This document shows, in pieces, positions 42,465 to 52,074 of a stretch of DNA of 64,000 bases (within the stretch, counting starts at the first letter, position 1; each line of letters begins with the position of its first letter). Origin of the DNA: Blepharisma japonicum. Lineage: Eukaryota > Ciliophora > Heterotrichea > Heterotrichida > Blepharismidae. Position numbers and translations under genes: made by a program. The notes below the pieces were generated by a model, which had not been told where the DNA came from, ran no database searches, and was given only the letters and a program-made list of their open reading frames with translations. The DNA is taken from assembly GCA_949751835.1 (NCBI GenBank), contig CATKHK010000009.1, positions 620,001 through 684,000 on the forward strand. Direction: 5' to 3'.

Positions 42465-44507
42465 TTAATCTGATATTAAGACGCTTGAATGCATAAATCT
42501 TGGATTTTGTAGAGGCAAAAGTTCAGTCCATTTATCTTCCACAACAGAATATCTTTCTACAACAGCAAGAGCTGACCCGTTAAATCCTCCTATTGCATAT
42601 ATAAACTGGCAATCTGGAGAAACAACTGCACTTAGGGTGCATCTAGCGTACTTCATGGACGCTAGATTTATCCATTTTCCCATCCTTATGTCGAATTTCT
42701 CCAATGTTTTCAAATATTTTCCTCCATCATATCCTCCAATAGCATAGATTCCGTCAGGAAGTGTAACCGCTGACAAAGCTCTTCGAGGAATTTGCATTGA
42801 TGGGATTTCTTCTCATGAATTTGTCTCCATGCTAAACCTTTCTGAGGAATTCAAACACATCATTTCGCCACCTCCATAGCCTCCAATTGAATAAATCTGT
42901 AAATCGGGCCCAACAGTCCCAGCCGTCTCATCACGCCTTTGTTTCATAGGGGGCAATGAGCTCCATCCTCTGTCATTAAAGCATTCAAAAACGCGCAAAG
43001 GGACTCCGTCACTGCCTCCTAATACATATATGTCATCTAACTAAAAATTACTTGAAATTGACATAGCGGCAAAACCACTTCTAGGGGAGGTTAACGTTAT
43101 GTCACTTAAAAGTCATTCATTTGTATGGATATTATATTCCTCACTAGAAGATATTCGCTTTCCTGCGTGTTTTCCACCTATCATAAGTATCGAATTATTC
43201 AAAGAAATTGCCCCAAATTGAGTTCTGGACGTTAAAGAATCCGCTAAAAAATCTGAGGAATTATTTGTGCAGTTGTAACATTCTAGGCTTACCAATCCTT
43301 TATCAGAAAACCCTCCAAGAGTATAGATATTTGCTTGTGGAGCTTTATAAAGGGAAGCTAAGTCAAAAGATTTCATTGAAAACGCGAACTCATCTACTGG
43401 CTTGTGGAAGCCTGAATAGTCGTCATTCCATTCAAATAACCCATCATCATGAGGAGTTTGCCCTGCTGAGCTTTCCTTAGGCCTTCCTATCTGTTTCGGC
43501 TTCTTCTGGGTTGGCTTTACAGTTGCAGGTCTTTGCTTTACTTCTTTTTTCCCTCCTTTTTTCTCATTTTCTATCACAGGCTTCGCATTTCCTCTTAAAT
43601 CTTTCGAAAACGCCGCATTAGCAAGAGCAAGTGGCACTTTTTCTTCATTTTTTTTCGGCTGTATCTTTGATTTTGGGGCATATGCAAATACTTGCTTTAT
43701 AAGTTTCCAAAAGAAATTTGCTTCAATTTCACGTGAAAACTGAGAAAATGCATCACTTTTACTAAAAGTTTGCAGCTTAGAACAAGCCTGCTTGGCAACT
43801 GCTTCTCTAGTTTTAAATCTTGAAATTAATTCAAGGTCATTTTCTGACTCAGCTCTTTCTAATTCACTTTTAAAGCTTTGGATTACGCAGGCTTGCTTTT
43901 TGTTTTGTTTATGTCTTTCATCAATAATAGCTAAATCTTCATCAAGCGTCGTCTTCATTCTTGCTACCATTTCGTTTTCTCGCGTTAATAAGGCTTCTCT
44001 TATCGCTTCATATAATCCTGAAAATTCTTTTAAAACTTTTTCATAGTTTTCATATGAAATTTTTGTAAGATTTTCCAGATCCTGTTCTTCTTTTAGAAGT
44101 CCTTGCTCATTTTGTAGTGCAGAAAGGGCAAGATTTGATAAGATTTCTCGCTGCTTACCTGCAGCTTTAGAAATTGAAGAAATGTCATGTGATTTGTGAC
44201 CGCTGTCTAAAATACAGCTGACACATAATACTTTGTGATCATTGTTACAGTAAGCTTCTAAACTTTTCCCATGAATTTCGCATAAATCTTGTGCTGGTTT
44301 TTGCTTGAGTTGAATTAATGCGATATTTGCTGGGAAACTATTAACACTTGTAGCGGGATTTTTTGTGTTGCATTGAGGGCAGATTACTGAGTTTGAGACT
44401 AATAGGGTGGAGACACAAGAATGGCATAGAGTGTGGCCACAGGTTGTTAAAATACGTGGAAGACGGTGGGGTTCTTCAAATTCTAGCTGGCATTCATAGC
44501 ATTCCAT
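42465..44507 (-). CDS. RING/B-box/coiled-coil/kelch (TRIM-like) protein
   Basis: Two exons around a 15-nt intron (43037-43051) and two TGA=Trp codons give 675 residues. RING: CYECQLEFEE...CGHTLCHSCV...CPQC at residues 3-50. B-box: CEIHGKSLEAYCNNDHKVLC...C...H at about 75-115. Coiled coil at about 120-250, then a Lys/Pro-rich linker. The C-terminal part is a six-bladed kelch propeller: NIYTLGG, SILMIGG, DIYVLGG, QIYSIGG, GIYAIGG and FIYAIGG mark the blades. The intron lies exactly between blade motifs (SSN/DIYVLGG). RING E3 ligases of the TRIM class use the C-terminal domain to choose substrates; a kelch end is unusual, because animal TRIMs carry SPRY or NHL. Likely a ubiquitin ligase; substrate unknown. 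Confidence 0.85.
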
Positions 44508-44935
44508 CTTATATTATTTATATTAGAGGAGTTTTTAGATTAAATTTTCATTCGGAATTTAGTTGATTTAAAAATAGTTAAAATTAAAGCATTTAGGAGA
44601 GGGATGGTTATGGGTGTTAAAAGTATTTTAATGCAAAGATGTTTTTCATATGACATTTTTTGAAAATAATAAAGAAAAATTGTGATTAGACTTGGAATAA
44701 TAATGAAGATTTTCCGATTTATTTTATATGAAAAATTTAGCTTAATCTGAGAGTAAAAATAATATAAATGATAATTGATACTACTCAGGTATCACATTTT
44801 TATCCTTAATTGAAATTCCATTATTTTAATAATTGTTTATAGAGCCTTAAAATTCTTTTCTATTTGCTTCCTTTATTAAATTATTTCTTTCTCCTCTCAA
44901 ATAATTCTCTAGTCCAAATAATTCTCTACTCTAAA
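44508..44935. other. Intergenic region
   Basis: About 430 nt between divergent genes; AT-rich, nothing recognisable. Confidence 0.6.
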
Positions 44936-45631
44936 ATGGTAACCAAACTGCAAACGAGATTTCATTCTCCTTTACATATGAAACCAGATGACTTCAATCT
45001 CAACCCATCTCGAATTGGAAAAGACTCCTACCACTGAAGTTTTGGTAAAGCACGCAGATTTCATGAGCGGAAGTTAACGATTGACCCAGACTTTATAACT
45101 CCTCCAACATCTCTCGCAAAACGAGCCACTTCATTTGGACTAGGCCGCAGATGAGAGCCCCGAAATGACAAAGGAAAAGATTCACCACCTCCAACAACCT
45201 ATAACCCTCCTGGTTTATTTACAAATAATTCAAAAACTATGAACTTTGGCAATGGTTCTACAGCAGAAAGAATTCCTATGAGAATGCAGTTAACTCCAGG
45301 GCCAGGATCATATAACCCATCCTCTCCTCTTGGTGAAGGCTCTCCTAAGTTCTCATTTAGACCAAGAATCCAGCTCAAAGCCAAAATTGCATCACCATGT
45401 CCTAGTCTTTATAGTCCAAATTTTAAACTTATAGAAAAATCTAATTATTCCAAAATTGGATTTGGTTATGGACAAAGACTAAAAATTGGCTCACGAGATT
45501 CAAGCCCAGGCCCAGGCTCCTATGATGTGCTATCAGGTTTTTCTACCACGCAATCTAGATTTGTCACTCCAATTAGAAACCACACCCCAATCCAGCAGCA
45601 TAAAAGGCTTTTATCTGCAATGGACCACTAA
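44936..45631 (+). CDS. SHIPPO/STPGR-repeat protein (CIMAP/ODF3-like)
   Basis: Reading TGA as Trp at two places gives 231 residues from the ATG at 44936; the frame from 45239 is only the 3' half. The protein carries the SHIPPO (sperm-tail PG-rich) repeats PPPTTYNPPG, TPGPGSYNPSSPLGEGSP, CPSLYSPNFK and SPGPGSYDVLSGF, each with the P-G-P-x-x-Y core, and is basic and Pro/Ser-rich overall. Proteins of this type lie along the microtubule lumen or surface in cilia and in the ciliate cortex. The order of repeats and 231-residue length match short members such as CIMAP/ODF3 (about 250). Confidence 0.85.
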
Positions 45632-45681
45632 AACAACAAATTTTATCTTTTATTTATTAATTTTCACTGGCAAAATAAAAA

Positions 45682-47484
45682 ATGGAATCATTGCTTGAGT
45701 GCATCATTTGTAAAGAGCCTTATAACCAAAGTAACCGAGCGCCCATAATTTTGACATGTGGGCATACTTTTTGTAAATCCTGTGTTCATAAGATGTCACA
45801 ACATAGTCAATATATTCGATGTCCTATAGATCGAAAATTCGAATCGAGAGATCTGTCAAGTCTAAATATGAACTATGCAATAGTTCAAATCCAAGAATAT
45901 GAGAGGACTGGGATATTGGCGAAAGAGCGATGTAAAGCCCATGAATTTCCTATAGTGATTACTTGCAAAACTTGTAATATAGATTGTTGCCCTAAGTGCA
46001 TCAGAAAACATTTATCTCATGATATGTATGATATGGAACACCCTACGCTAATACAAGAGCTTGACAATTCAATGAATAATTTCGAAATAAAAATAAAAGA
46101 GTACCTAGATGCTTCTTTTTCTGCAAAAAATCGACTTGATAAAGAAATCAGTGAGCTTGGAAGCCAAAAATTAAAATTAAAAAAAGAAATTGAAGACGCA
46201 TTTGAGTCACTGATGAGGATCTTGGAAAGTAAAAAAATGCAAAGCATTCAGCAATTAGACCATAAAATTAAAGAAAAAGAAGACTTTTTAAAGCAGAGGC
46301 TTAATGACGTAAATGAGCAGATAAAATACTATTCAATGCACTATGACGAGTTCCAACATATGAAAAAATACTATAAAGAAAGCACTTTTATTGACAGAGT
46401 GGTTAGCTGCAGAAATGTCTTGAGGGAGCTGAACTTTGTACAGTTTATCAAGCCAAAAGATATTAATGATAATAAATTGAGGATTATTGTGGACACAACT
46501 CCGCTGATCGCTCATTCTATTGGGTCTGTTAATTTCAACGAAAAATCATCATCAGAAATATTGATGGAGCAGCTTAATTTTCAAATAGAAGAATTAAAAT
46601 CAAATAAATTGATTTATGGTAAAACTAATCCTGAGCAAAAACTCAGCTTAGAAATTCAATCCACCTCAAATTTTTTAACTATGTCAGAAAACACCCCAGA
46701 TCTTGCAAAAATGCACCTAATCGAGTGCTGCTGCAATGAAATTTTAGGCCATTCTTCACTTAAATTAAGTGATCACTTAAAACAAGAACTTTCTAAAAAA
46801 ATTGACACCGAGACTTTATTTGATACAAAAATCCAAGAATATATCCCAGCACTCAGAAGTAAACTAAAGTACGTAAAAGGTCTAATATACGCACTGGAGA
46901 AAATTCACGAAAAAGAGTGGGAAAAAGGCTTATATGTCTTGCATTGTCTAATTATTAATGAAAATGAGTATGATTTTGCTGAGTTGTATTTACAAATCGC
47001 ATTACTCAGAATATGCTCCCAATCATTTTATATAATAAATCAGTTTAAAGTGATTGATGCGCTGCCCTTGGTTGACCTCATAAAGAGATATACAAAGTTT
47101 CATTTTCTCTCCTCTACAATGTGCTATAAACAAGTAATGTCAAGCCTAAGATTTGCTTATAAATATGTGGAAAATCAAATGCCAGATTTTTTCTTCCCTT
47201 ATTTTAAAACCCAATATTCAGCTTATTTAAATGAAATGAGCTCTAAAGCGACAGAAAATATTCCGTCTGAGTATCCAGCTGAGCTTTTGGCAATTTTTCA
47301 AAGCCTTGATAGCTCTGATTTGCAATTTTGGAAAGACTCTGATTTATCTAAACAATTTTTAAGCAGAGTTCACAGATTCAAAGAAGAATGTTCACCGTGG
47401 TTCCAAGCTTTGAGATTTGTACAAGAAAGAGGGGAAGAACTTTCAGATTTTGAATTGGCTGCTTTAGAAAGATCTCTTAATTAA
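45682..47484 (+). CDS. RING/B-box/coiled-coil protein with unknown C-terminal domain
   Basis: A 600-residue single-exon protein. RING: CIICKEPYNQS...LTCGHTFCKSCVHKM...RCPID (residues 6-47). B-box: CKAHEFPIVITCKTCNIDCCPKCIRKHLSHD (as CKAHEFPIVITC plus CNIDCCPKCIRKHLSHD). Coiled coil about residues 125-230. The C-terminal 300 residues are helical, Leu/Phe/Glu-rich and ending FVQERGEELSDFELAALERS; I do not recognise the domain and it is not SPRY or kelch. It probably acts as an E3 ubiquitin ligase. It is the second RBCC gene within 3 kb, but the C-terminal domains are unrelated, so this is not a plain tandem duplicate. Confidence 0.8.
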   Translation: MESLLECIICKEPYNQSNRAPIILTCGHTFCKSCVHKMSQHSQYIRCPIDRKFESRDLSSLNMNYAIVQIQEYERTGILAKERCKAHEFPIVITCKTCNIDCCPKCIRKHLSHDMYDMEHPTLIQELDNSMNNFEIKIKEYLDASFSAKNRLDKEISELGSQKLKLKKEIEDAFESLMRILESKKMQSIQQLDHKIKEKEDFLKQRLNDVNEQIKYYSMHYDEFQHMKKYYKESTFIDRVVSCRNVLRELNFVQFIKPKDINDNKLRIIVDTTPLIAHSIGSVNFNEKSSSEILMEQLNFQIEELKSNKLIYGKTNPEQKLSLEIQSTSNFLTMSENTPDLAKMHLIECCCNEILGHSSLKLSDHLKQELSKKIDTETLFDTKIQEYIPALRSKLKYVKGLIYALEKIHEKEWEKGLYVLHCLIINENEYDFAELYLQIALLRICSQSFYIINQFKVIDALPLVDLIKRYTKFHFLSSTMCYKQVMSSLRFAYKYVENQMPDFFFPYFKTQYSAYLNEMSSKATENIPSEYPAELLAIFQSLDSSDLQFWKDSDLSKQFLSRVHRFKEECSPWFQALRFVQERGEELSDFELAALERSLN

Positions 47485-47522
47485 TATACATAATTTTCAA
47501 TAATTTTTTAAATTGAAATAAT

Positions 47523-47903
47523 ATGCAAGAAGAATCAAGGCAAGGCTTCAAAAAATCAAGAAGATCGCTATCAGGGAGCTTAACTGGGTATTTTTCACCC
47601 TTTAACAGATCTACACCTAAAAGCTTGACTGGGAAGCATCCAATTTGGGAAACAACTCAAGACGAAGCTAATGAAGAGCCTTATAAGCGCCTAATTACAA
47701 AAAAGAGTTTGAAAGAAGCTTGTGCAGGTTTAGACTTAAAAAATCAGAATAATTTAAAGAAAGAAATTGATGCGAGTTCTATGAGGCATTTTTTCAATTC
47801 GCCAGTACCCAGTTTTTCAATTGATGAAAGAGAAATCATAAGCGAAATTGAAAATCTCCTTACAAGAGCTAATGAATTGATGGCAAAATTAGAAAGAGTG
47901 TAA
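47523..47903 (+). CDS. Unknown 126-residue protein
   Basis: An intact frame 38 nt after the TRIM-like gene on the same strand. Basic, Ser-rich first half (KKSRRSLSGSLTGYFSPFN, with STPKSLTG), helical second half (ISEIENLLTRANELMAKLERV). There are several S/T-P or S-x-x-K sites suited to kinases. No domain recognised; no membrane segment. Confidence 0.6.
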   Translation: MQEESRQGFKKSRRSLSGSLTGYFSPFNRSTPKSLTGKHPIWETTQDEANEEPYKRLITKKSLKEACAGLDLKNQNNLKKEIDASSMRHFFNSPVPSFSIDEREIISEIENLLTRANELMAKLERV

Positions 47904-48500
47904 TTATATTTATCAATAGTCAAATTAAGCTGAATTTAAGAATATGATTTAAAAGATTCTAAATTTTCAATGGTTTATTTTTGGTATCTTGAAAAGCTCT
48001 AAATATAATATGCCTTAGCATTCTAAATAAAAGATTTCAATGGGAATTGATAAAAAAAATTGCAATGCCAACCATAGTTTCCCACTGTTGCTCTTATCAG
48101 CTGTTTAATTATTGCTTTGATATTTAATACATTTTTTAATAAATAAGCCTATTAATTTTGATTGATTCCAAAATAATTTTGAATATTGAATTTTGAATAT
48201 TCATTTAATACGATTCAAATTGTTTTAATGATCATAATTTCATGAACAATAGAAGCAAATCTAGTGTAGGAGTTCCTTTGGCTCTGATATCTGCTATTAA
48301 AGTTTTAATAACAGCATCTTTTAATAATCTTTTTCAACTAATATTAATGATTATATTGATTTTGTTTTTCAAATACTTATAATTATAATTTCATTTATGG
48401 AGGAATCAAAATGTTTTCTGGGTTTTGAAATATCTTAGAATTTTGTTTAAAACCTTGCATCATAATCATAAATTCAAAATGAATGGTACTGATTGGTAGA
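47904..48500. other. Intergenic region
   Basis: AT-rich non-coding DNA. Near 48176-48205 a short phrase TTTTGAATATTGAATTTTGA shows two TTTTGAATATT-type copies. Nothing else found. Confidence 0.5.
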
Positions 48501-49760
48501 TCGGCTATTGCTGAGATTAATGCCAAATGCTGAATTCACGTATCAAATATTATAATTTCGATTTGGATGCCATTTTACTGAAACTGTCTTTTGCTAGGTG
48601 ATCATGATTTACCATATTATAAGATTAAAAATGATATCTGCGCAAATTCATTGAGTCATGTGATAGAAAATCTCCATTTCTTAATTTCTCATAATGATTA
48701 TGAGTAAGCCAAGTAGGAGATATATCCTCAAATGCTGTTTTGTCAAAATATGTATCTTGGGACATGAATTTATTATCATCTATATTTAGATTTTCAAGCA
48801 ATTCTTCGGAAGGAAGGCTTTCCGATAAATGATTATGATTTCATGAATTTATATATGTTAAAATAGCGTGAGGAATCGACCACCTCTTAATTTTAATCTG
48901 ATACCTGAAAGGAGGCCAGAGATCTTGATGAAGAGAGCGAAGCGTCTAATGTGTGAATTCGACTAGATTTTACTAGGGCAGTTGGAAAAATAATGCTGGG
49001 CTGAGCAGGAGATTTTTTTGCATATCATGCATATATTTCTAGTTGCTGTGCTGCTGTAATTGACTTTTTATTTCCATTTTGTAAAGTTTTATATACTTCG
49101 AGAAGTGATCTATAAAGCTTATTAAATATTTGCTTTCAGTAGGTAAAGCTAAGGATTCTCTAATTATTTTTTGAATTTTTCATAGATCAACCTGAACTCT
49201 TTCTAATAGCTTAGTTGAGATTATTAACTCTTGTGGCACACTAAATGCCTCAGCTTGGGTAATTGAGCAAACTGGGTATGATGATATGGCTGTTTTGGTG
49301 TTATTTTGAATAGATTCTTGATAAATCCATTTTCTTCAATAAGTTTGACAGTTTTTTCTACAGCTAAATGCTGGTTTAAGTAGTTATGAAAAGCTTTTAT
49401 AATATCATTCACTTCTTCTTCGTAGGGGATTCACTTTAGATTATTGTTCAACTTATAAAATCGAGGTGATTGGCTTAATTCGCATACATTTGCTGAAATA
49501 TATTCATAATTTTTGTTAATTAAGCTTTTTCATTCAAATATTTTTCGCTTTTGATTAGGAATAATGGAGAAGTCAATCTTTCAGGAATATAACGACTATT
49601 GTTAAAGTATTTTAAGACTTCAGCGTATCTATCATTTGATATAGACTTACTTGCTTTTGGATATTTAGGTGGTGTGACGTGGTACAAATGTGCTGATGTT
49701 GTGCTGAAGTTGTGGTGATATACTTGGAGTATGATAGGGTAATCGTAATTCTTTTCTTCT
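48500..49760 (-). mobile_element. Fossil of an integrase-bearing mobile element (broken)
   Basis: On the minus strand an integrase-type DDE region is recognisable: LERVQVDLWKIQ followed by YLISFIDHFSKYIKLYK near 49020-49200, the usual first catalytic-Asp block of retroviral-type integrases. Just upstream is a HTQFAQLPKLRHLVCHK stretch that would fit the zinc-binding region, and downstream a WSIPHAILTYINSWNHNHL block and a further coding-like tail to about 48520. The family could be LTR-type or a Ginger/KRBA2-like element; no reverse transcriptase, gag or terminal repeats were seen, so I leave it open. It is broken in several places and old. No intact gene remains. Confidence 0.6.
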
Positions 49761-49775
49761 TCTTCTTCTTCTTTT
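49754..49775. repeat. TTC microsatellite
   Basis: A short run of TTC (GAA on the other strand) triplets ending in TTTT. It lies at the edge of the fossil element and may be a replication-slippage site. Confidence 0.85.
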
Positions 49776-49844
49776 CATATATTTTTAAGATTATTTATAT
49801 TATTTAAATAATCCGTTTAAACTTATAAAAATAATAATTATGTC

Positions 49845-50275
49845 TATGTCTGTCAATGGTGTGGCATAGTGTGCCTATGGTGTGCCTAGAGTGGGTCATA
49901 GTGTGCTGGTAGCGGGTGATAGTGTGTCTATAGTGGGTTATAGTGTGCCTATAGTGGCCTATGATATGTCTATAGTGTGTTTATATATCTATGGTGCGCT
50001 TATAGTGTGTCTATAGTGAGTCATAGTGTTTTTATAATGTGTCTGATATTTTTACAATTTTGGTGGGTATAGTGTGTCTATGGTTTGTTTATGCTGTGCT
50101 TATAGTGTGCTTATGTGTGCCACATACGTGACTGAATGTGACAATAGTGTGCCTGAGGTGTTTATTGTGGGTTTCGAAGGTGCTACAAATGTGCCAGTTT
50201 TGTGGCAGTGGTGTAACATTGTGAGTCAGATAGGTGTTTATTGTGTGCCACTGGTATACTACTGATATGTTGCCA
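49845..50275. repeat. G/T-rich degenerate minisatellite, 10+11 bp alternating units
   Basis: The plus strand is strongly G/T-rich. The clearest part (49860-50030) is built of 11-nt units like GTGTGCCTATA alternating with 10-nt units like GTGGGTCATA, so the higher-order period is 21 nt. Units decay towards the right, where longer spacers and TGTGCC phrases remain to about 50275. A related patch lies at 49669-49727 (both contain a TACAAATGTGC-type core). No coding frame crosses it. Confidence 0.8.
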
Positions 50276-50279
50276 TGTG

Positions 50280-51147
50280 GCTATTTTTTTCCTACAGCAG
50301 TCAATGAAAATTGATGTATTAAATGAAGAAATGATTGGTCCTATAATAGGGCGAAAACAGCATTAATAAATAAATAATTTGAAATACACAAGAACTTTTA
50401 AGTGAATACTTATTCAATTTCCTCATGATTTTGATTAATCGCAGAAAGATAATACTAATAATAGTGAAATAAAATTTAATATATTTAGATCTAAATTTCA
50501 GGGTTGGTTGAGCTATACTTATTCGACCCATATTTTTCTTTATAAAAATAAACTTCGCCAGGATTTGGCTGGCCAACTCAGTATTGCCATCTCATATGCG
50601 GCCACATGCTTTTCCTCGGTATATTTTTCTCATAGCATTTCCTCGAGACCGTTTGATCGAAGCTTTTTCCTAGTTAGATATTGTTCATAAAATAGCGGCG
50701 CAGAGAAATATCTGCCAGGTGAAAAAATGATCAAGCCATGCTACGGAGCCCCATGAAATATAGTGAGATGCACACATAAAATTTCGCACATCTTCCTTAA
50801 GGTTCGGCTTATATCAGGTAGCCGACAACAGGAGCTAGGAGGTCTTGCCGATTGCCATGCGATCTTAATGCAATATATTCGTTCTCGATTGCTGTAAAGC
50901 AAAGCTTGTAGAAAGAATTGGCAATAGCAAATACATTATTATTTGGTAATAAATATAGAACAAATCTTAATGATGCCAAAGATTTACTAATAAAGTGATT
51001 TTATATTAATACAGAAAAGATATATGATAAAACTTCTATAGATTATTTAGTCTCTTTTTAAGTAATAATCATTAAACAAATAAATAGATTCTCTCTTATA
51101 TCAACTTAAATTAAATTATCTTTTTAATTTCTATAAATAAAAAATAC
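50280..51147. other. Unassigned region with a GC-richer island (about 50500-50930)
   Basis: The island is visibly richer in G and C than its surroundings and carries unrelated open frames on both strands, the longest on the minus strand being about 115 codons with one interruption. None matches a protein I know. I compared it by eye with SRP RNA, RNase P RNA and U snRNAs and found no convincing core motif. The rest is AT-rich 5' spacer of the zinc-finger gene. Decayed gene, unknown structured RNA or old insertion are all possible. Confidence 0.4.
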
Positions 51148-52074
51148 ATGATTCCTAATTTTTTAATTCCGGAAAGCGAAATATGTGACCTTTGCGGAGT
51201 AGAAGTTGCCAAAATATCCATCGAATTTCATAAAATTAGCTGTCAAAAGCGCCAAGATCTTAATGAGCAACCTTCTCGAAACCTAATACAAATTCCTTTT
51301 ATTAGATCACAAATCTGTTCAACATGCAGCCAACCAATGACACCAGACCACAAATGCGATCTACAGTTATGCGAATTTTGCCAAGATATATTGCCATCTA
51401 AGTTATATGCTGAACACGTCATACAGTGTGGAAGCAGAACCGAGCAATGTGAAATATGCAATCGATACATTTTATTGAGAGATTTTAGTAGACATAGGCT
51501 AGAAAACAGCTGCAGGCCTTTGTTGCCACCTGGTCTTCTTGCATTTCAGCCCCAAATACAAGACCAAAACCACCATCTTATACCCATCAACCAAGGCATC
51601 CCCAGAAATCGCCTTTCTCTACCAGACCCTCAGGGCCTTGCTCCTTCTCAACCTGATGAAATTGCACGACATACTCCTACTCAACCTGATGAAACTGCAC
51701 GACAAGCATCTTTAAGACAGCAAACTACATTAAACGAATATGATATTCGAAAAGAAATTGAAAGAGGACTAGAAGCTAAAAAAGCCCATGACGAAAAAAT
51801 AAAGCAGGAACAAATAAAAAAGATGAATGACAAACTTGAAATAGTGATGAAAAAACTCAAAGAATTGGAAGTAAAGGAAATAGAAGAAAAGAAATCGATT
51901 GAAGAAGAGAAAAAAAATAACGAAACAGAAGACTGTGATGGGAAAGACCAAGAAATGTATGAAACACATAGTTTTGGGAATTTCCCAAGGGCTAATATAA
52001 ATGAATTAGGTGAATTTACGCAGCCTGAAGAAGAAAATGTATTTGACGATGTTTGGGATTACTTTTCTGGCTAA
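51148..52074 (+). CDS. XAF1/TRAFD1-like zinc-finger protein with coiled coil
   Basis: A 308-residue single-exon protein. The first 130 residues hold four zinc-finger-like blocks of the TRAF-type/XAF1 sort: CDLCGVEVAKISIEFHKISC, CSTCSQPMTPDHKC, CEFCQDILPSKLYAEHVIQC and CEICNRYILLRDFSRH with a final C. A linker follows with the imperfect repeat PSQPDEIARHT/PTQPDETARQA. Residues about 200-265 form a Lys/Glu-rich coiled coil, then an acidic tail ending DVWDYFSG. Such zinc-finger arrays mediate protein contacts in signalling or vesicle traffic. Its stop codon overlaps that of the convergent gene by two bases. Confidence 0.75.
   Translation: MIPNFLIPESEICDLCGVEVAKISIEFHKISCQKRQDLNEQPSRNLIQIPFIRSQICSTCSQPMTPDHKCDLQLCEFCQDILPSKLYAEHVIQCGSRTEQCEICNRYILLRDFSRHRLENSCRPLLPPGLLAFQPQIQDQNHHLIPINQGIPRNRLSLPDPQGLAPSQPDEIARHTPTQPDETARQASLRQQTTLNEYDIRKEIERGLEAKKAHDEKIKQEQIKKMNDKLEIVMKKLKELEVKEIEEKKSIEEEKKNNETEDCDGKDQEMYETHSFGNFPRANINELGEFTQPEEENVFDDVWDYFSG

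Noticed and set aside
50074-50265. 63-codon ORF within the minisatellite
   Set aside because: Its Val/Cys-rich product is just the translation of the G/T-rich repeat.
49845-50275. CRISPR array or telomeric repeat
   Set aside because: The units are 10-11 nt, degenerate and without unique spacers, and they do not match ciliate telomere repeats.
50508-50690. Plus-strand 60-codon ORF in the GC-richer island
   Set aside because: All frames are open there because stop codons are AT-rich; neither this nor the minus-strand frame shows a recognisable protein.
50500-50930. SRP RNA, RNase P RNA or U-snRNA gene
   Set aside because: The conserved core motifs of these RNAs were not found on either strand by eye.
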